Assembly: GCF_003323715.1 (NCBI RefSeq)
Contig: NZ_QOIN01000028.1
Location: 248,001-312,000, forward strand
From: Streptomyces diacarni
Lineage (GTDB): Bacteria > Actinomycetota > Actinomycetes > Streptomycetales > Streptomycetaceae
Direction of reading: 5' to 3'
Length of the DNA stretch: 64,000 nucleotides
Shown: piece after piece, positions 8,475 to 16,445 of the stretch
Position numbering within the stretch: position 1 is the first letter of the stretch
Layout: each line of letters opens with the position of its first letter
The notes under the pieces: model-generated
The model's input: only the letters and a program-made list of their open reading frames with translations
Told to the model about the DNA's origin: nothing
Database searches by the model: none
Position numbers and translations under genes: made by a program

Positions 8475-8538
8475 AGCAGCCACCCCGAGTAGCCCCTGGT
8501 GCCGCGCCGGCGTCGGAACCAGTCCGTGCGGCGCCGGC

Positions 8539-9531
8539 TCAGAACCAGTCCCTGCGCTTGAAGATCCGGAACAGCACCACGCAGATGGCGGCCATCAGCA
8601 GGATCGTCGCCGGGTAGCCCCACACCCAGTGCAGCTCCGGCATGTGGTCGAAGTTCATGCCGTACACCCCGGCGATGGCCGTCGGCACGGCGAACATCGC
8701 CGCCCAGGCCGAGATCTTGCGCATGTCGTCGTTCTGGCGCACACCCATCTGCGCCAGATACGCGGACAGGATGTCCGTCAGCAGCCGGTCGATGGACTCC
8801 ACCTGCTCGTTGACCCGGGAGAGGTGGTCGGCCACGTCGCGGAAGAACAGGCGCGAGTCCTTGTGCACGAACGGCAGCCCCGCGCCCGTCAGCCGGGTGA
8901 CCGGGTCGGTCAGCGGCATGGTGGCCCTGCGGAACTCCAGGGCGCGGCGTTTGAACTCGTAGATGCGCCCGGCCGTGACCGCGCCGAGCGGCGCCTGACT
9001 GGCGAAGACGGCGGCCTCCAACTCGTCCAGGTCCTCGTGGAGCGCGGCGGCGACGTCGAGGTAGTGGTCGACGACGGTGTCGCTGACCGCGTACATCACC
9101 GCCGTGGGGCCGTGCCGCAGCACCTCGGGGTCCTCCTCCAGGCGCCTGCGGACCGAACCGAGCGGGTTCGCCTCGCCGTGCCGGACGGTCAGCACGAAGG
9201 AGTCGCCCACGAACACCATCAGCTCGCCCGTGCTCAGGGTGCCGGCCTCGTCGTCGTACGCGACCGGCTTGAGCACCAGGAACAGCGAGTCCGCGTAGAC
9301 CTCCAGCTTCGGCCGCTGGTGGGCGTGCAGGGAGTCCTCCACCGCCAGCGGATGCAGCCCGAAATCGCGGGTGATCCGGTCGAACTCGTCCTTCGCCGGC
9401 TCGTGCAGGCCGACCCACAAGAAGGCGTCGTCGAGGGAGCGGGCCCGGCGCAGCGCCGCGGAGAAGTCCTCCGGCTGCTCGGTCCTGTGCCCGTGCCGGT
9501 AGAGCGCGCAGTCGACGATCACCTCTCGCAT
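8539..9531 (-). CDS. corA: CorA-family magnesium/cobalt transporter
   Basis: A 330-residue protein with a large cytoplasmic alpha/beta domain, a long stalk helix (about residues 200-265) and two C-terminal membrane helices. The signature GMN is present in IAGVYGMNFDHMPE at the end of the first membrane helix; the second ends in the basic tail FKRRDWF. Members form pentameric divalent-cation channels in the plasma membrane. The start MREVIVDCALYRHG is the first ATG. Metal specificity (Mg, Co or Zn) cannot be read from sequence. Confidence 0.9.
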   Translation of the reverse strand: MREVIVDCALYRHGHRTEQPEDFSAALRRARSLDDAFLWVGLHEPAKDEFDRITRDFGLHPLAVEDSLHAHQRPKLEVYADSLFLVLKPVAYDDEAGTLSTGELMVFVGDSFVLTVRHGEANPLGSVRRRLEEDPEVLRHGPTAVMYAVSDTVVDHYLDVAAALHEDLDELEAAVFASQAPLGAVTAGRIYEFKRRALEFRRATMPLTDPVTRLTGAGLPFVHKDSRLFFRDVADHLSRVNEQVESIDRLLTDILSAYLAQMGVRQNDDMRKISAWAAMFAVPTAIAGVYGMNFDHMPELHWVWGYPATILLMAAICVVLFRIFKRRDWF

Positions 9532-9586
9532 TGTCCCGTGCCCGGGCCGCTGGACAACCCGGCAGCCGCATCCGGGCGGACTCGCT

Positions 9587-9592
9587 TAGGGT
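9587..9592 (+). promoter_or_regulatory. Predicted -10 (TAGGGT), leaderless start
   Basis: TAGGGT lies 6 nt before the ATG at 9599 and no Shine-Dalgarno is present. Confidence 0.5.
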
Positions 9593-9598
9593 TGCGGC

Positions 9599-10303
9599 AT
9601 GCCCACGCTCATCCTCGTACGTCACGGCAGGTCGACGGCGAACACCGAGGGACTGCTGGCCGGCCGCACGCCCGGGGTCGCCCTGGACGAGCACGGCCAG
9701 CGGCAGGCCTCCGGGCTGGTGCGCCGGCTCGGCGAGCTGCCCCTGGTCGCCGCCGTCAGCAGCCCGCTTCGCCGCTGTCAGGACACCCTCGCCCCACTGG
9801 CCGAAGCCCGCCCCGGGTTGCCGCTGCACACCGAGGAGCGCGTCAACGAGTGCGACTACGGACAGTGGTCGGGGCGCAAGCTCGCCGAGCTGAACGACGA
9901 GCCCCTCATGACCACCGTGCAGCGCCACCCCTCGTCCGCCGCGTTCCCCGGCGGCGAGTCGATGCGCGCCATGCAGCACCGCGCCGTGGAGGCCGTACGC
10001 GACTGGAACGCCCGCGTGGAGGAAGAACACGGGGCGAACGCCGTCTACCTGATGTGTTCGCACGGTGACGTCATCAAGTCGATCGTCGCCGACGCGCTCG
10101 GCATGCACCTCGACCTGTTCCAGCGCATATCGGTAGGACCCTGCTCGGCCACGGCCATCGCCTACACACCGCTGCGCCCGTTCCTGCTGCGGCTGGGCGA
10201 CACCGGGGAGCTCGGCTCCCTCGCGCCACCCGTCCCCACGGACGAGGAGAGCGGCCGGGAGAGGGGCGCGCAGGGCAACGCGACGGTGGGGGGCAGCGCC
10301 TGA
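9599..10303 (+). CDS. Histidine phosphatase family protein (MSMEG_4193-like phosphomutase)
   Basis: A 234-residue protein with the phosphohistidine motif LVRHGRSTAN at the N-terminus (His in RHG), the R-C pair in SSPLRRCQDT, the catalytic Glu region NECDYGQWSG and the second catalytic His in MCSHGDVIKS. It belongs to the actinobacterial MSMEG_4193 subgroup, which sits beside DUF3090, an SCO1664-type protein and mshC. That neighbourhood hints at a link with mycothiol or sugar-phosphate metabolism, but the substrate is unknown. Leaderless start predicted. Confidence 0.88.
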   Translation: MPTLILVRHGRSTANTEGLLAGRTPGVALDEHGQRQASGLVRRLGELPLVAAVSSPLRRCQDTLAPLAEARPGLPLHTEERVNECDYGQWSGRKLAELNDEPLMTTVQRHPSSAAFPGGESMRAMQHRAVEAVRDWNARVEEEHGANAVYLMCSHGDVIKSIVADALGMHLDLFQRISVGPCSATAIAYTPLRPFLLRLGDTGELGSLAPPVPTDEESGRERGAQGNATVGGSA

Positions 10304-10377
10304 GCATGATGATCGGTACGCACAGTAGGGTGCGGTAGTCCGAAGCCACTCAAGCTGTCGATCCAACGGAGCAGAAC

Positions 10378-10968
10378 GTGTCCCGTCAGGTGTTCCTGTA
10401 CGACCCGCCGGACCGGTTCGTCGCCGGTACCGTCGGGCTGCCTGGCCGCCGCACCTTCTTCCTCCAGGCCAGCGGGCAAGGCCGTACCACCAGCGTGGCC
10501 CTGGAGAAGGCGCAGGTCGAAGCGCTCGCCGAACGGATCGACGAGCTGCTCGACGAGGTGGTGCGGCGCTCCGGTGGCAGCGCTCCCGTCCCCGCCGTGG
10601 CGCCCTCCGAGGTCGACGACACCGCACCATTGGTCTCCCCCGTGGAGGAGGAGTTCCGCGTCGGCACCATGGCGCTGGCCTGGGACGGCGAGGGCGAGCG
10701 GATGGTCGTGGAGGCGCAGGCCGTCGTCGAGCTGGAGCCCGGCGAGGACGAGGACCTCGCCGACGCCGAGGAACGGCTGCTGCAGGACGATGAGAACGGC
10801 CCGCCGATGCTCCGGGTGCGGATCAGCGGCACCATGGCGCGGGCCTTCGCCAAGCGGGCCATGGAGGTCGTCAACGCGGGCCGTCCTCCGTGCCCTCTGT
10901 GCAGCCTGCCGCTCGACCCCGAAGGACACGTATGTCCGCGCCAGAACGGATACCGCCGGAGCGAATGA
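10378..10968 (+). CDS. DUF3090 domain-containing protein
   Basis: A 196-residue protein starting with GTG (MSRQVFLYDPPDRFVAGTVG). The C-terminus has a CPLCSLPLDPEGHVCPR pattern, a CxxC...C arrangement suggestive of metal binding. DUF3090 has no established function and is almost always found between the MSMEG_4193-type phosphatase and the SCO1664-type gene. The stop overlaps the next start (ATGA), indicating translational coupling. Confidence 0.88.
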   Translation: MSRQVFLYDPPDRFVAGTVGLPGRRTFFLQASGQGRTTSVALEKAQVEALAERIDELLDEVVRRSGGSAPVPAVAPSEVDDTAPLVSPVEEEFRVGTMALAWDGEGERMVVEAQAVVELEPGEDEDLADAEERLLQDDENGPPMLRVRISGTMARAFAKRAMEVVNAGRPPCPLCSLPLDPEGHVCPRQNGYRRSE

Positions 10969-11906
10969 GCGGCACAGCATCCCGGAGCGTGGCGCGACCG
11001 GCGGCCGAGGCGACCCGGCGGCTGATCGCGCAGGGCACGCTCACGGTCCACGGACAGATCACCGAGGCGTCGAACGCGGTGCTGTTCGGCACGGTCGAGC
11101 ACGAGGGGATCGTCCTCCCCTGCGTCTACAAGCCGGTCGCGGGTGAGCGCCCGCTGTGGGACTTCCCCGACGGCAGTCTCGCCCAGCGGGAGGTGGCCGC
11201 CTACGAGGTCTCGCGCGCCACGGGATGGGACCTGATACCGGCGACGGTGCTGCGCGACGGCCCCTACGGGACGGGCATGTGCCAGGCGTGGGTGGGGGAG
11301 CCGCCGGACGCGGGAGAGGCCGGTTCGGACCAGGGCGGAGGCGAGGCCGCCCCCGAGGACGCCGACCCGGAGGACGGCGCCCAGCCGGGCGGCGCCCAGG
11401 AGGACGGCGCCGGGGAAGGCCCCGCGCCGCTGCTCGCGCTGGTGGACGAGCAGGAGCCGGGGGAGGGCTGGAAGGCCGTCGGCTTCGCGGACGTCGGCGG
11501 CGGCAGGACAGCGCTGCTCGTCCACGCCGACGACCCCGCGCTGCGGCGGCTCGCCGTCCTGGACGCGGTGATCAACAACGGCGACCGCAAGGGGGGCCAT
11601 CTGCTGCCCCGCCCCGACGGCACTCTCTACGCCATCGACCACGGGGTCACCTTCCACGTCGACGACAAGCTGCGCACCCTCCTGTGGGGCTGGGCGGGCG
11701 AGGAACTGACCGGCGAGGCGGTCGAGGCGCTGCGCGGCCTCTCCGCTGAGCTGGCGGCGGGCGCCGAGCTGGCGGCACGGCTGGCCGAACTGCTGACGGA
11801 CGCCGAGGTGGAGGCCGTGCGGGGGCGGGTGGAGGCGCTGCTCAGCTCGGGAGCGCACCCCCTGCCCAGCGGCGATTGGCCCGCCATTCCCTGGCCCCCG
11901 GTCTAG
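10965..11906 (+). CDS. SCO1664 family protein (PI3/4-kinase-like fold)
   Basis: A 313-residue protein that begins MSGTASRSVARPAAEATRRL at the ATG overlapping the DUF3090 stop. Kinase-like features include VYKPVAGERPLWDFPDGSLAQRE (ATP-site Lys region, given as VYKPVAGERPLWDFP), DAVINNGDRKGGHLL as a catalytic-loop-like N-x-D-R-K segment, and YAIDHGVTFH as the metal-binding D. An acidic low-complexity insertion of about 50 residues lies at 118-168. Substrate unknown. It forms a coupled pair with DUF3090 just upstream of mshC. Confidence 0.83.
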   Translation: MSGTASRSVARPAAEATRRLIAQGTLTVHGQITEASNAVLFGTVEHEGIVLPCVYKPVAGERPLWDFPDGSLAQREVAAYEVSRATGWDLIPATVLRDGPYGTGMCQAWVGEPPDAGEAGSDQGGGEAAPEDADPEDGAQPGGAQEDGAGEGPAPLLALVDEQEPGEGWKAVGFADVGGGRTALLVHADDPALRRLAVLDAVINNGDRKGGHLLPRPDGTLYAIDHGVTFHVDDKLRTLLWGWAGEELTGEAVEALRGLSAELAAGAELAARLAELLTDAEVEAVRGRVEALLSSGAHPLPSGDWPAIPWPPV

Positions 11907-11960
11907 ACCTCGACGCCCGAACGGCGTGTATCCGCCCGGATACGGAACACCAGTCCGGGT

Positions 11961-11966
11961 TAGGCT
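11961..11966 (+). promoter_or_regulatory. Predicted -10 (TAGGCT) of mshC, leaderless
   Basis: TAGGCT lies exactly 6 nt before the ATG at 11973; no clear -35 or Shine-Dalgarno. Confidence 0.5.
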
Positions 11967-11972
11967 CAAGGT

Positions 11973-13202
11973 ATGCATGCCTGGCCCGCTTCCGAGGTCC
12001 CCGTCCTGCCTGGCCAGGGCCGCGACCTCGACATCCACGACACCGCGACCGGTGGTCGGGTGGCTCTCGCCCCCGGTCCTGTCGCCCGCCTCTACGTGTG
12101 TGGCATCACGCCTTATGACGCCACCCACCTGGGGCACGCGGCGACCTACAACGCGTTCGACCTCGTGCAACGCGTGTGGCTCGACACCAAGCGGCAGGTT
12201 CACTACATACAGAACGTCACCGACGTCGACGATCCACTCCTGGAGCGGGCCGTCGCCACGGGCACCGACTGGACGGCCCTGGCCGAGCGTGAAACCGCCC
12301 TGTTCCGCGAGGACATGACGGCTCTTCGGATGCTGCCGCCGAAGGACTACGTCGGCGCGGTGGAGGCCATCCCGAGGATCGTTCCGCTGGTCGAGCGGCT
12401 GCGTGACATGGGCGCCGCCTACGACCTGGAGGGCGACGTCTACTTCTCCGTGGAGTCCGACGCCCACTTCGGCGAGGTCTCCCGCTACGACGAGGAGACG
12501 ATGCGGCTGCTGTCCGCCGAGCGCGGCGGCGACCCCGAGCGGCCCGGCAAGAAGAACCCGCTCGACCCGATGCTGTGGGTGGCGGCCCGCGAGGGCGAGC
12601 CCCACTGGGACGGCGGCTCCCTCGGCCCCGGGCGCCCCGGCTGGCACATCGAGTGCGTGGCCATCGCTCTGGAGCACCTGGGCATGTCCTTCGACGTGCA
12701 GGGCGGCGGTTCCGATCTGGCCTTCCCCCACCACGAGATGGGTGCCTCGCACGCGCAGGCCCTCACGGGGGAGTACCCCTTCGCCCGCACCTACGTGCAC
12801 GCGGGGATGGTCGGTCTGGACGGCGAGAAGATGTCCAAGTCCAAGGGCAACCTCGTCTTCGTCTCGCAGCTGAGGCGGGACGGCGTCGACCCGGCCGCCA
12901 TCCGGCTCGCCCTGCTGGCCCACCACTACCGTGCCGACTGGGAGTACACGCAGGCGGTTCTGGACGAGGCGAAGGAGCGTCTCGCGCGGTGGCGCGACGC
13001 GGTCTCGCGCCCCGACGGTCCGCCCGCCGAGGACATGCTGGAGAGCGTGCGGGTCGCCCTCGCCGACGACCTCGACAGCCCCGCGGCGCTGGCCGCGGTG
13101 GACGCCTGGGCCGAGGAGCAGGCCACCCGTGGCGGCACGGACGAATCGGCTCCCGGGCTCGTCTCCCGGACGGTGGACGCGCTGCTGGGTGTGGCGCTGT
13201 AG
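11973..13202 (+). CDS. mshC: Cysteine:GlcN-Ins ligase (mycothiol biosynthesis)
   Basis: A 409-residue paralogue of cysteinyl-tRNA synthetase that joins cysteine to 1-D-myo-inosityl-2-amino-2-deoxy-glucopyranoside using ATP, the penultimate step of mycothiol synthesis. It carries the HLGH nucleotide-binding motif at residues 52-55, [16 protein letters not shown] with the zinc-ligand Cys, the zinc-site segment [15 protein letters not shown], and the KMSKSKGN loop (about residue 285). It lacks the long anticodon-binding C-terminus of CysS, and its length fits MshC. It is cytosolic. Convergent with the PAC2 gene. Confidence 0.95.
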   Translation: MHAWPASEVPVLPGQGRDLDIHDTATGGRVALAPGPVARLYVCGITPYDATHLGHAATYNAFDLVQRVWLDTKRQVHYIQNVTDVDDPLLERAVATGTDWTALAERETALFREDMTALRMLPPKDYVGAVEAIPRIVPLVERLRDMGAAYDLEGDVYFSVESDAHFGEVSRYDEETMRLLSAERGGDPERPGKKNPLDPMLWVAAREGEPHWDGGSLGPGRPGWHIECVAIALEHLGMSFDVQGGGSDLAFPHHEMGASHAQALTGEYPFARTYVHAGMVGLDGEKMSKSKGNLVFVSQLRRDGVDPAAIRLALLAHHYRADWEYTQAVLDEAKERLARWRDAVSRPDGPPAEDMLESVRVALADDLDSPAALAAVDAWAEEQATRGGTDESAPGLVSRTVDALLGVAL

Positions 13203-13220
13203 CGTCCCGTTCCGCCGACG

Positions 13221-13255
13221 GCCCGGCGGTGCCGGTGAACACGGCGCCGCCGGGC
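13221..13255. terminator. Bidirectional hairpin between mshC and PAC2 gene
   Basis: A 14-bp stem (13221-13234 with 13242-13255, one G-T pair) closes a 7-nt loop and lies between two convergent genes. Confidence 0.75.
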
Positions 13256-13311
13256 CGCCGCGCGTTCGGGAGCACGCCGCGCGGCGCGCGTGCACGCGGT
13301 CGGAGGCCGGG

Positions 13312-14292
13312 CTACTCCTCGCCGTCCTCGTCGTTGTCGCCCGGCCTGGGTGGTTCACCGCCGGGCTTGGGCGGCGGAGGCTGCGTTCCGGACTCCCGGC
13401 GGTAGGGGGCGGTGCCCGGCGCGGTTCCGCCGTCGGGGGTGCCGTCGCGCCGGCGCAGGTAGCGTTCGAACTCCTTCGCGATGGCCTCGCCCGAGGCCTC
13501 CGGCAGCTCGGCGGTGTCCCTGGCCTCCTCCAGGGACTGCACGTACTCGGCGACCTCGCTGTCCTCCGCGGCGAGCTGGTCGACGCCCAGCTGCCAGGCG
13601 CGCGCGTCCTCCGCGAGCTCCCCCATCGGGATGCGCACGCCCAGCATGTCCTCCAGGCGGTTGAGGAGAGCGAGCGTCGCCTTCGGGTTGGGCGGCTGGG
13701 AGACGTAGTGCGGGACGGCCGCCCACAGGCTGGCGGCGGGTACCCCCGCGTGGGTGCAGGCCTCCTGGAGGATGCCGACGATGCCCGCCGGACCCTCGTA
13801 CCGCGACTCCTCCAGGTTCATGGTGCGGGCCAGGTCGGGGTCGGAGGTGACGGCGGTGACGGGGACGGGCCGGGTGTGCGGGGTGTCGCCGAGCAGCGCC
13901 CCCATCACGAGGACGAGTTCGACACCGAGTTCGTGCGCGAAGCCGAGGATCTCGTTGCAGAAGGAGCGCCACCGCATGCTGGGCTCGATGCCCCGCACCA
14001 GGACCAGGTCGCGCCGTTTGCCCTTGCCGTCGGCGTCCTCGACGCGGATCACGGACAGGCGCGTGGTGGGCCAGGTGACCTTGCGGACGCCGTCGTCCAT
14101 GAAGACCTGCGGCCGGTTGACCTGGAAGTCGTAGTAGTCCTCCGCGTCGAGGGCGGCGAAGACCTCGCCCTTCCACTCCTTCTCCAGGTGCGCCAGCGCC
14201 GTGGAGGCGGCGTCCCCCGCGTCGTTCCACCCTTCGAACGCGGCCACCATGACTGGGTCGACCAGCTCGGGAACCCCCTCCAGCTCGATCAC
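13312..14292 (-). CDS. PAC2 family protein
   Basis: A 326-residue protein starting MIELEGVPELVDPVMVAAFE. It has the PAC2 (proteasome assembly chaperone 2-like) domain over about residues 8-230, with FEGWNDAGDAAS near the start, a central VMGALLGDTPHTRPVPV and the later SLWAAVPHYVSQPPNPKA. The C-terminus is acidic and low-complexity. Bacterial PAC2 proteins have no settled function; the name does not prove a link to the proteasome locus 20 kb away. The 230-nt stretch upstream (14293-14522) holds no gene. Confidence 0.87.
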   Translation of the reverse strand: MIELEGVPELVDPVMVAAFEGWNDAGDAASTALAHLEKEWKGEVFAALDAEDYYDFQVNRPQVFMDDGVRKVTWPTTRLSVIRVEDADGKGKRRDLVLVRGIEPSMRWRSFCNEILGFAHELGVELVLVMGALLGDTPHTRPVPVTAVTSDPDLARTMNLEESRYEGPAGIVGILQEACTHAGVPAASLWAAVPHYVSQPPNPKATLALLNRLEDMLGVRIPMGELAEDARAWQLGVDQLAAEDSEVAEYVQSLEEARDTAELPEASGEAIAKEFERYLRRRDGTPDGGTAPGTAPYRRESGTQPPPPKPGGEPPRPGDNDEDGEE

Positions 14293-14522
14293 CCAGCGCC
14301 TCCTTAGCCTGCTGTCGCCTGTGCGGCGTGCCGTTCCGTCTGCCCCGCGCCGGTGGCCGCTTGTGCTGCCGCCGACGCGCTTGGTGCGGGCCCCAGCCTA
14401 CGGCGTGACGGTGCCCGTGCCGCAGCCCCCGCACGGCGCCCGTGACCGGCGCGCATCCAAGGCGGGCACGCCTGTCCCGGCAGTACATCGGACCTGTGGG
14501 CGGCGGGGGTTTCCGCCGGGGT

Positions 14523-15194
14523 TCACAGGGTCGAGCGCAGCCACTGCTCCACACTGGCGATGTGCACCGTGGACCAGGAGCGCGCGGCCTCCGCGTCGCG
14601 GGCGCGCAGCGCGGCGAGGATCTGCCGGTGCTCGTGCAGGGTGCGGCTGACGGCGTCCTGCTGGGTGAGCCCCCGCCACACCCTGGCCCGGGTGGTCGGC
14701 CCCGACAGGCCGTCCAGCAGCGAGCACAGCACGGTGTTGCCGCTGGCCGCCACGATGCGCCGGTGGAACTCCAGGTCGGCGGCGACCAGTTCCTCCACGG
14801 ACGGGTCCGTGCCCAGCGCGTCCAGCTGCCCGCCCAGCGCGTCCAGCTCCTCCTCGGCGATCCGTTGTCCGGCCATCGCCGTGGCGGCGGGCTCCAGGAT
14901 GCGGCGCACGGCGAGGAACTCCAGGACGGTGTCGTCGCGGTGGAAGTCGACGACGAAGCTCATCGCCTCCAGCAGCAGTTTCGGATCGAGACTGGTCACG
15001 TAGGTGCCGTCGCCCTGGCGCACGTCCAAGACCCTGATGAGGGCCAGCGCGCGGACCGCCTCGCGCAGGGAGTTGCGCGACAGGCCCAGCTCGGTGGCCA
15101 GCTCGCTCTCCTTGGGCAACCGGTCACCTGGGCCCAGCGCTCCCGAGACGATCATGCCCTTGATCTTCTCGATCGCCTCGTCGGTAACCGCCAC
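14523..15194 (-). CDS. FadR/GntR-family transcriptional regulator
   Basis: A 223-residue regulator with an N-terminal winged helix (about residues 1-68; PGDRLPKESELATELGLSRN) and a C-terminal FCD ligand domain with DxxH...H metal-site features (DLEFHRRIVAASGN and HRQILAALRARD). The start is taken as GTG 15194 because GGGAGG lies 4 nt before it; an ATG at 15212 is also in frame. It is encoded 36 nt downstream of the GH18-like gene and is probably co-transcribed. A palindrome lies just upstream (15207-15221). The effector, perhaps an organic or sugar acid, is unknown. Confidence 0.87.
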   Translation of the reverse strand: MAVTDEAIEKIKGMIVSGALGPGDRLPKESELATELGLSRNSLREAVRALALIRVLDVRQGDGTYVTSLDPKLLLEAMSFVVDFHRDDTVLEFLAVRRILEPAATAMAGQRIAEEELDALGGQLDALGTDPSVEELVAADLEFHRRIVAASGNTVLCSLLDGLSGPTTRARVWRGLTQQDAVSRTLHEHRQILAALRARDAEAARSWSTVHIASVEQWLRSTL

Positions 15195-15206
15195 GCTGCC
15201 TCCCAT

Positions 15207-15221
15207 AGACATCGGATGTCT
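15207..15221. promoter_or_regulatory. Palindrome upstream of FadR-type gene, possible operator
   Basis: AGACATCGGATGTCT is a perfect inverted repeat with 6-bp arms. It sits immediately before the regulator's predicted start and could be an autoregulatory GntR-type site. Confidence 0.4.
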
Positions 15222-15230
15222 GCTCGTCGA

Positions 15231-16364
15231 TTATGAACCGTCCGGCGCACACCAGCCCCGCCGGTAGGCCGTCCAGTCTTTCGCTGTCGCCGCGAAATCG
15301 ACATAGAGGGCGACGCCGAACCGCCCGCGCCCCGGTTCCTGGCGCCCCAGGCCCAGCCGGACCCCGCGCACCGCCGCCGCCACGGTCTCGGCCCCGGCAT
15401 GGTGCCCCATGCTGTCCGTGTGGAAGAACGGCAGGCCCATCAGGACGTCCACGTCGTCCGGCGCCGCCTGGAGCGCCAGTCGGGTCTGCCGGGCCACGTA
15501 GCCGCCGTACAGGCTCTCCACCGGAAGCCAGGTGTCGTAGGACATCAGTGCGATCTGGTCCACGCGCCCGGCCACCTGCCCGAAGTACCCCTGGGACCAC
15601 CACTTCCCCTCACCGGCGGTCGCCTCGCCCACCTGGTGCAGCCCGGGCAGCGGGTCGATCTGGTGCGCGGCCACCGACAGCATCCCGCCGCGCGCGTGCA
15701 CGGACCGGCGCAGCCTCTCCAGCAGGCGCAGGTAGTCGCCGTCGCCCGAGCGCAGCGGCTCCAGGTCGAAGTGCACCCCGTCGAACCCCGCGGCCAGTAC
15801 CTGGCGCGCGCCGGCCACGACCGCGTCCCGCGTTCCCCGGTCGGCCAGCCGGAGGCCGCCGCGCTGGTCCTTCCCGTACACCAGCCTGTCGCCCAGCCAC
15901 GCCTGTACGCGCACGCCGGGCATCTCCCGTTCGACCGCGCGCAGCAGCCACCCGGCGCGGGGGTGGCGGTCCGCCGGGAGGGAACCGTCGTGGGCGAGGG
16001 GCCCGGTGTGGACGTACAGATCGCGGATGCCCGTGCCGGCCATCCGCCGCTTCAGCGCCCGCAGGTCGCCCGCGTCCCTGCGCCCGTCGACCCAGGCGTG
16101 CCCCAGCCAGATCGCGTCACGGCCGCGGGTGCGGGCTTCGGGCTGCGGATCTCCCGTGTACGCGAGCCTCAGCGCGCTCGCGGCGGCCGCCACCGGCAGC
16201 ACGAGCAGGACGGTCAGGGCGAGCGCCGTCCAGGCCAGTGCCCGCCGCGCCCTGGTGCGCCCCGGCATGCGTACGCCGAGACGGCGGCGCCTTCTCTCCC
16301 GCGCCGCGGTTCCGGCCGCCTTCTCCACGCCCTCGCTCTGCCGTGCGCCCGCCCCGGTGCCCAT
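15231..16364 (-). CDS. Membrane-anchored GH18-like glycoside hydrolase
   Basis: A 377-residue protein from the ATG at 16364 (MGTGAGARQ); the frame is open upstream, but that stretch contains the glpD terminator. After a basic cytoplasmic segment there is one membrane helix (ALAWTALALTVLLVLPVAAA), then an extracytoplasmic (beta/alpha)8 domain. FDGVHFDLEPL matches the GH18 catalytic pattern DGxxxDxE, and IALMSYDTW resembles the GH18 beta-6 Met-x-Tyr-Asp segment. It may act on a chitin-like or peptidoglycan sugar; the substrate is unproven. Some family members are inactive, but here the DxE Asp and Glu are present. Confidence 0.7.
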   Translation of the reverse strand: MGTGAGARQSEGVEKAAGTAARERRRRRLGVRMPGRTRARRALAWTALALTVLLVLPVAAAASALRLAYTGDPQPEARTRGRDAIWLGHAWVDGRRDAGDLRALKRRMAGTGIRDLYVHTGPLAHDGSLPADRHPRAGWLLRAVEREMPGVRVQAWLGDRLVYGKDQRGGLRLADRGTRDAVVAGARQVLAAGFDGVHFDLEPLRSGDGDYLRLLERLRRSVHARGGMLSVAAHQIDPLPGLHQVGEATAGEGKWWSQGYFGQVAGRVDQIALMSYDTWLPVESLYGGYVARQTRLALQAAPDDVDVLMGLPFFHTDSMGHHAGAETVAAAVRGVRLGLGRQEPGRGRFGVALYVDFAATAKDWTAYRRGWCAPDGS

Positions 16365-16379
16365 GCCGGGGACAGTGCC

Positions 16380-16418
16380 ACGAGAGCCCCCTCGACGCGG
16401 CGTCGAGGGGGCTCTCGT
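16380..16418 (-). terminator. Terminator of the glpFKD operon
   Basis: An 18-bp perfect stem (ACGAGAGCCCCCTCGACG and its complement) with a 3-nt loop lies 27 nt after the glpD stop. It is one of the strongest hairpins in the window. Confidence 0.85.
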
Positions 16419-16445
16419 TACCAAACTGCCGAACTGGTGTACCGG

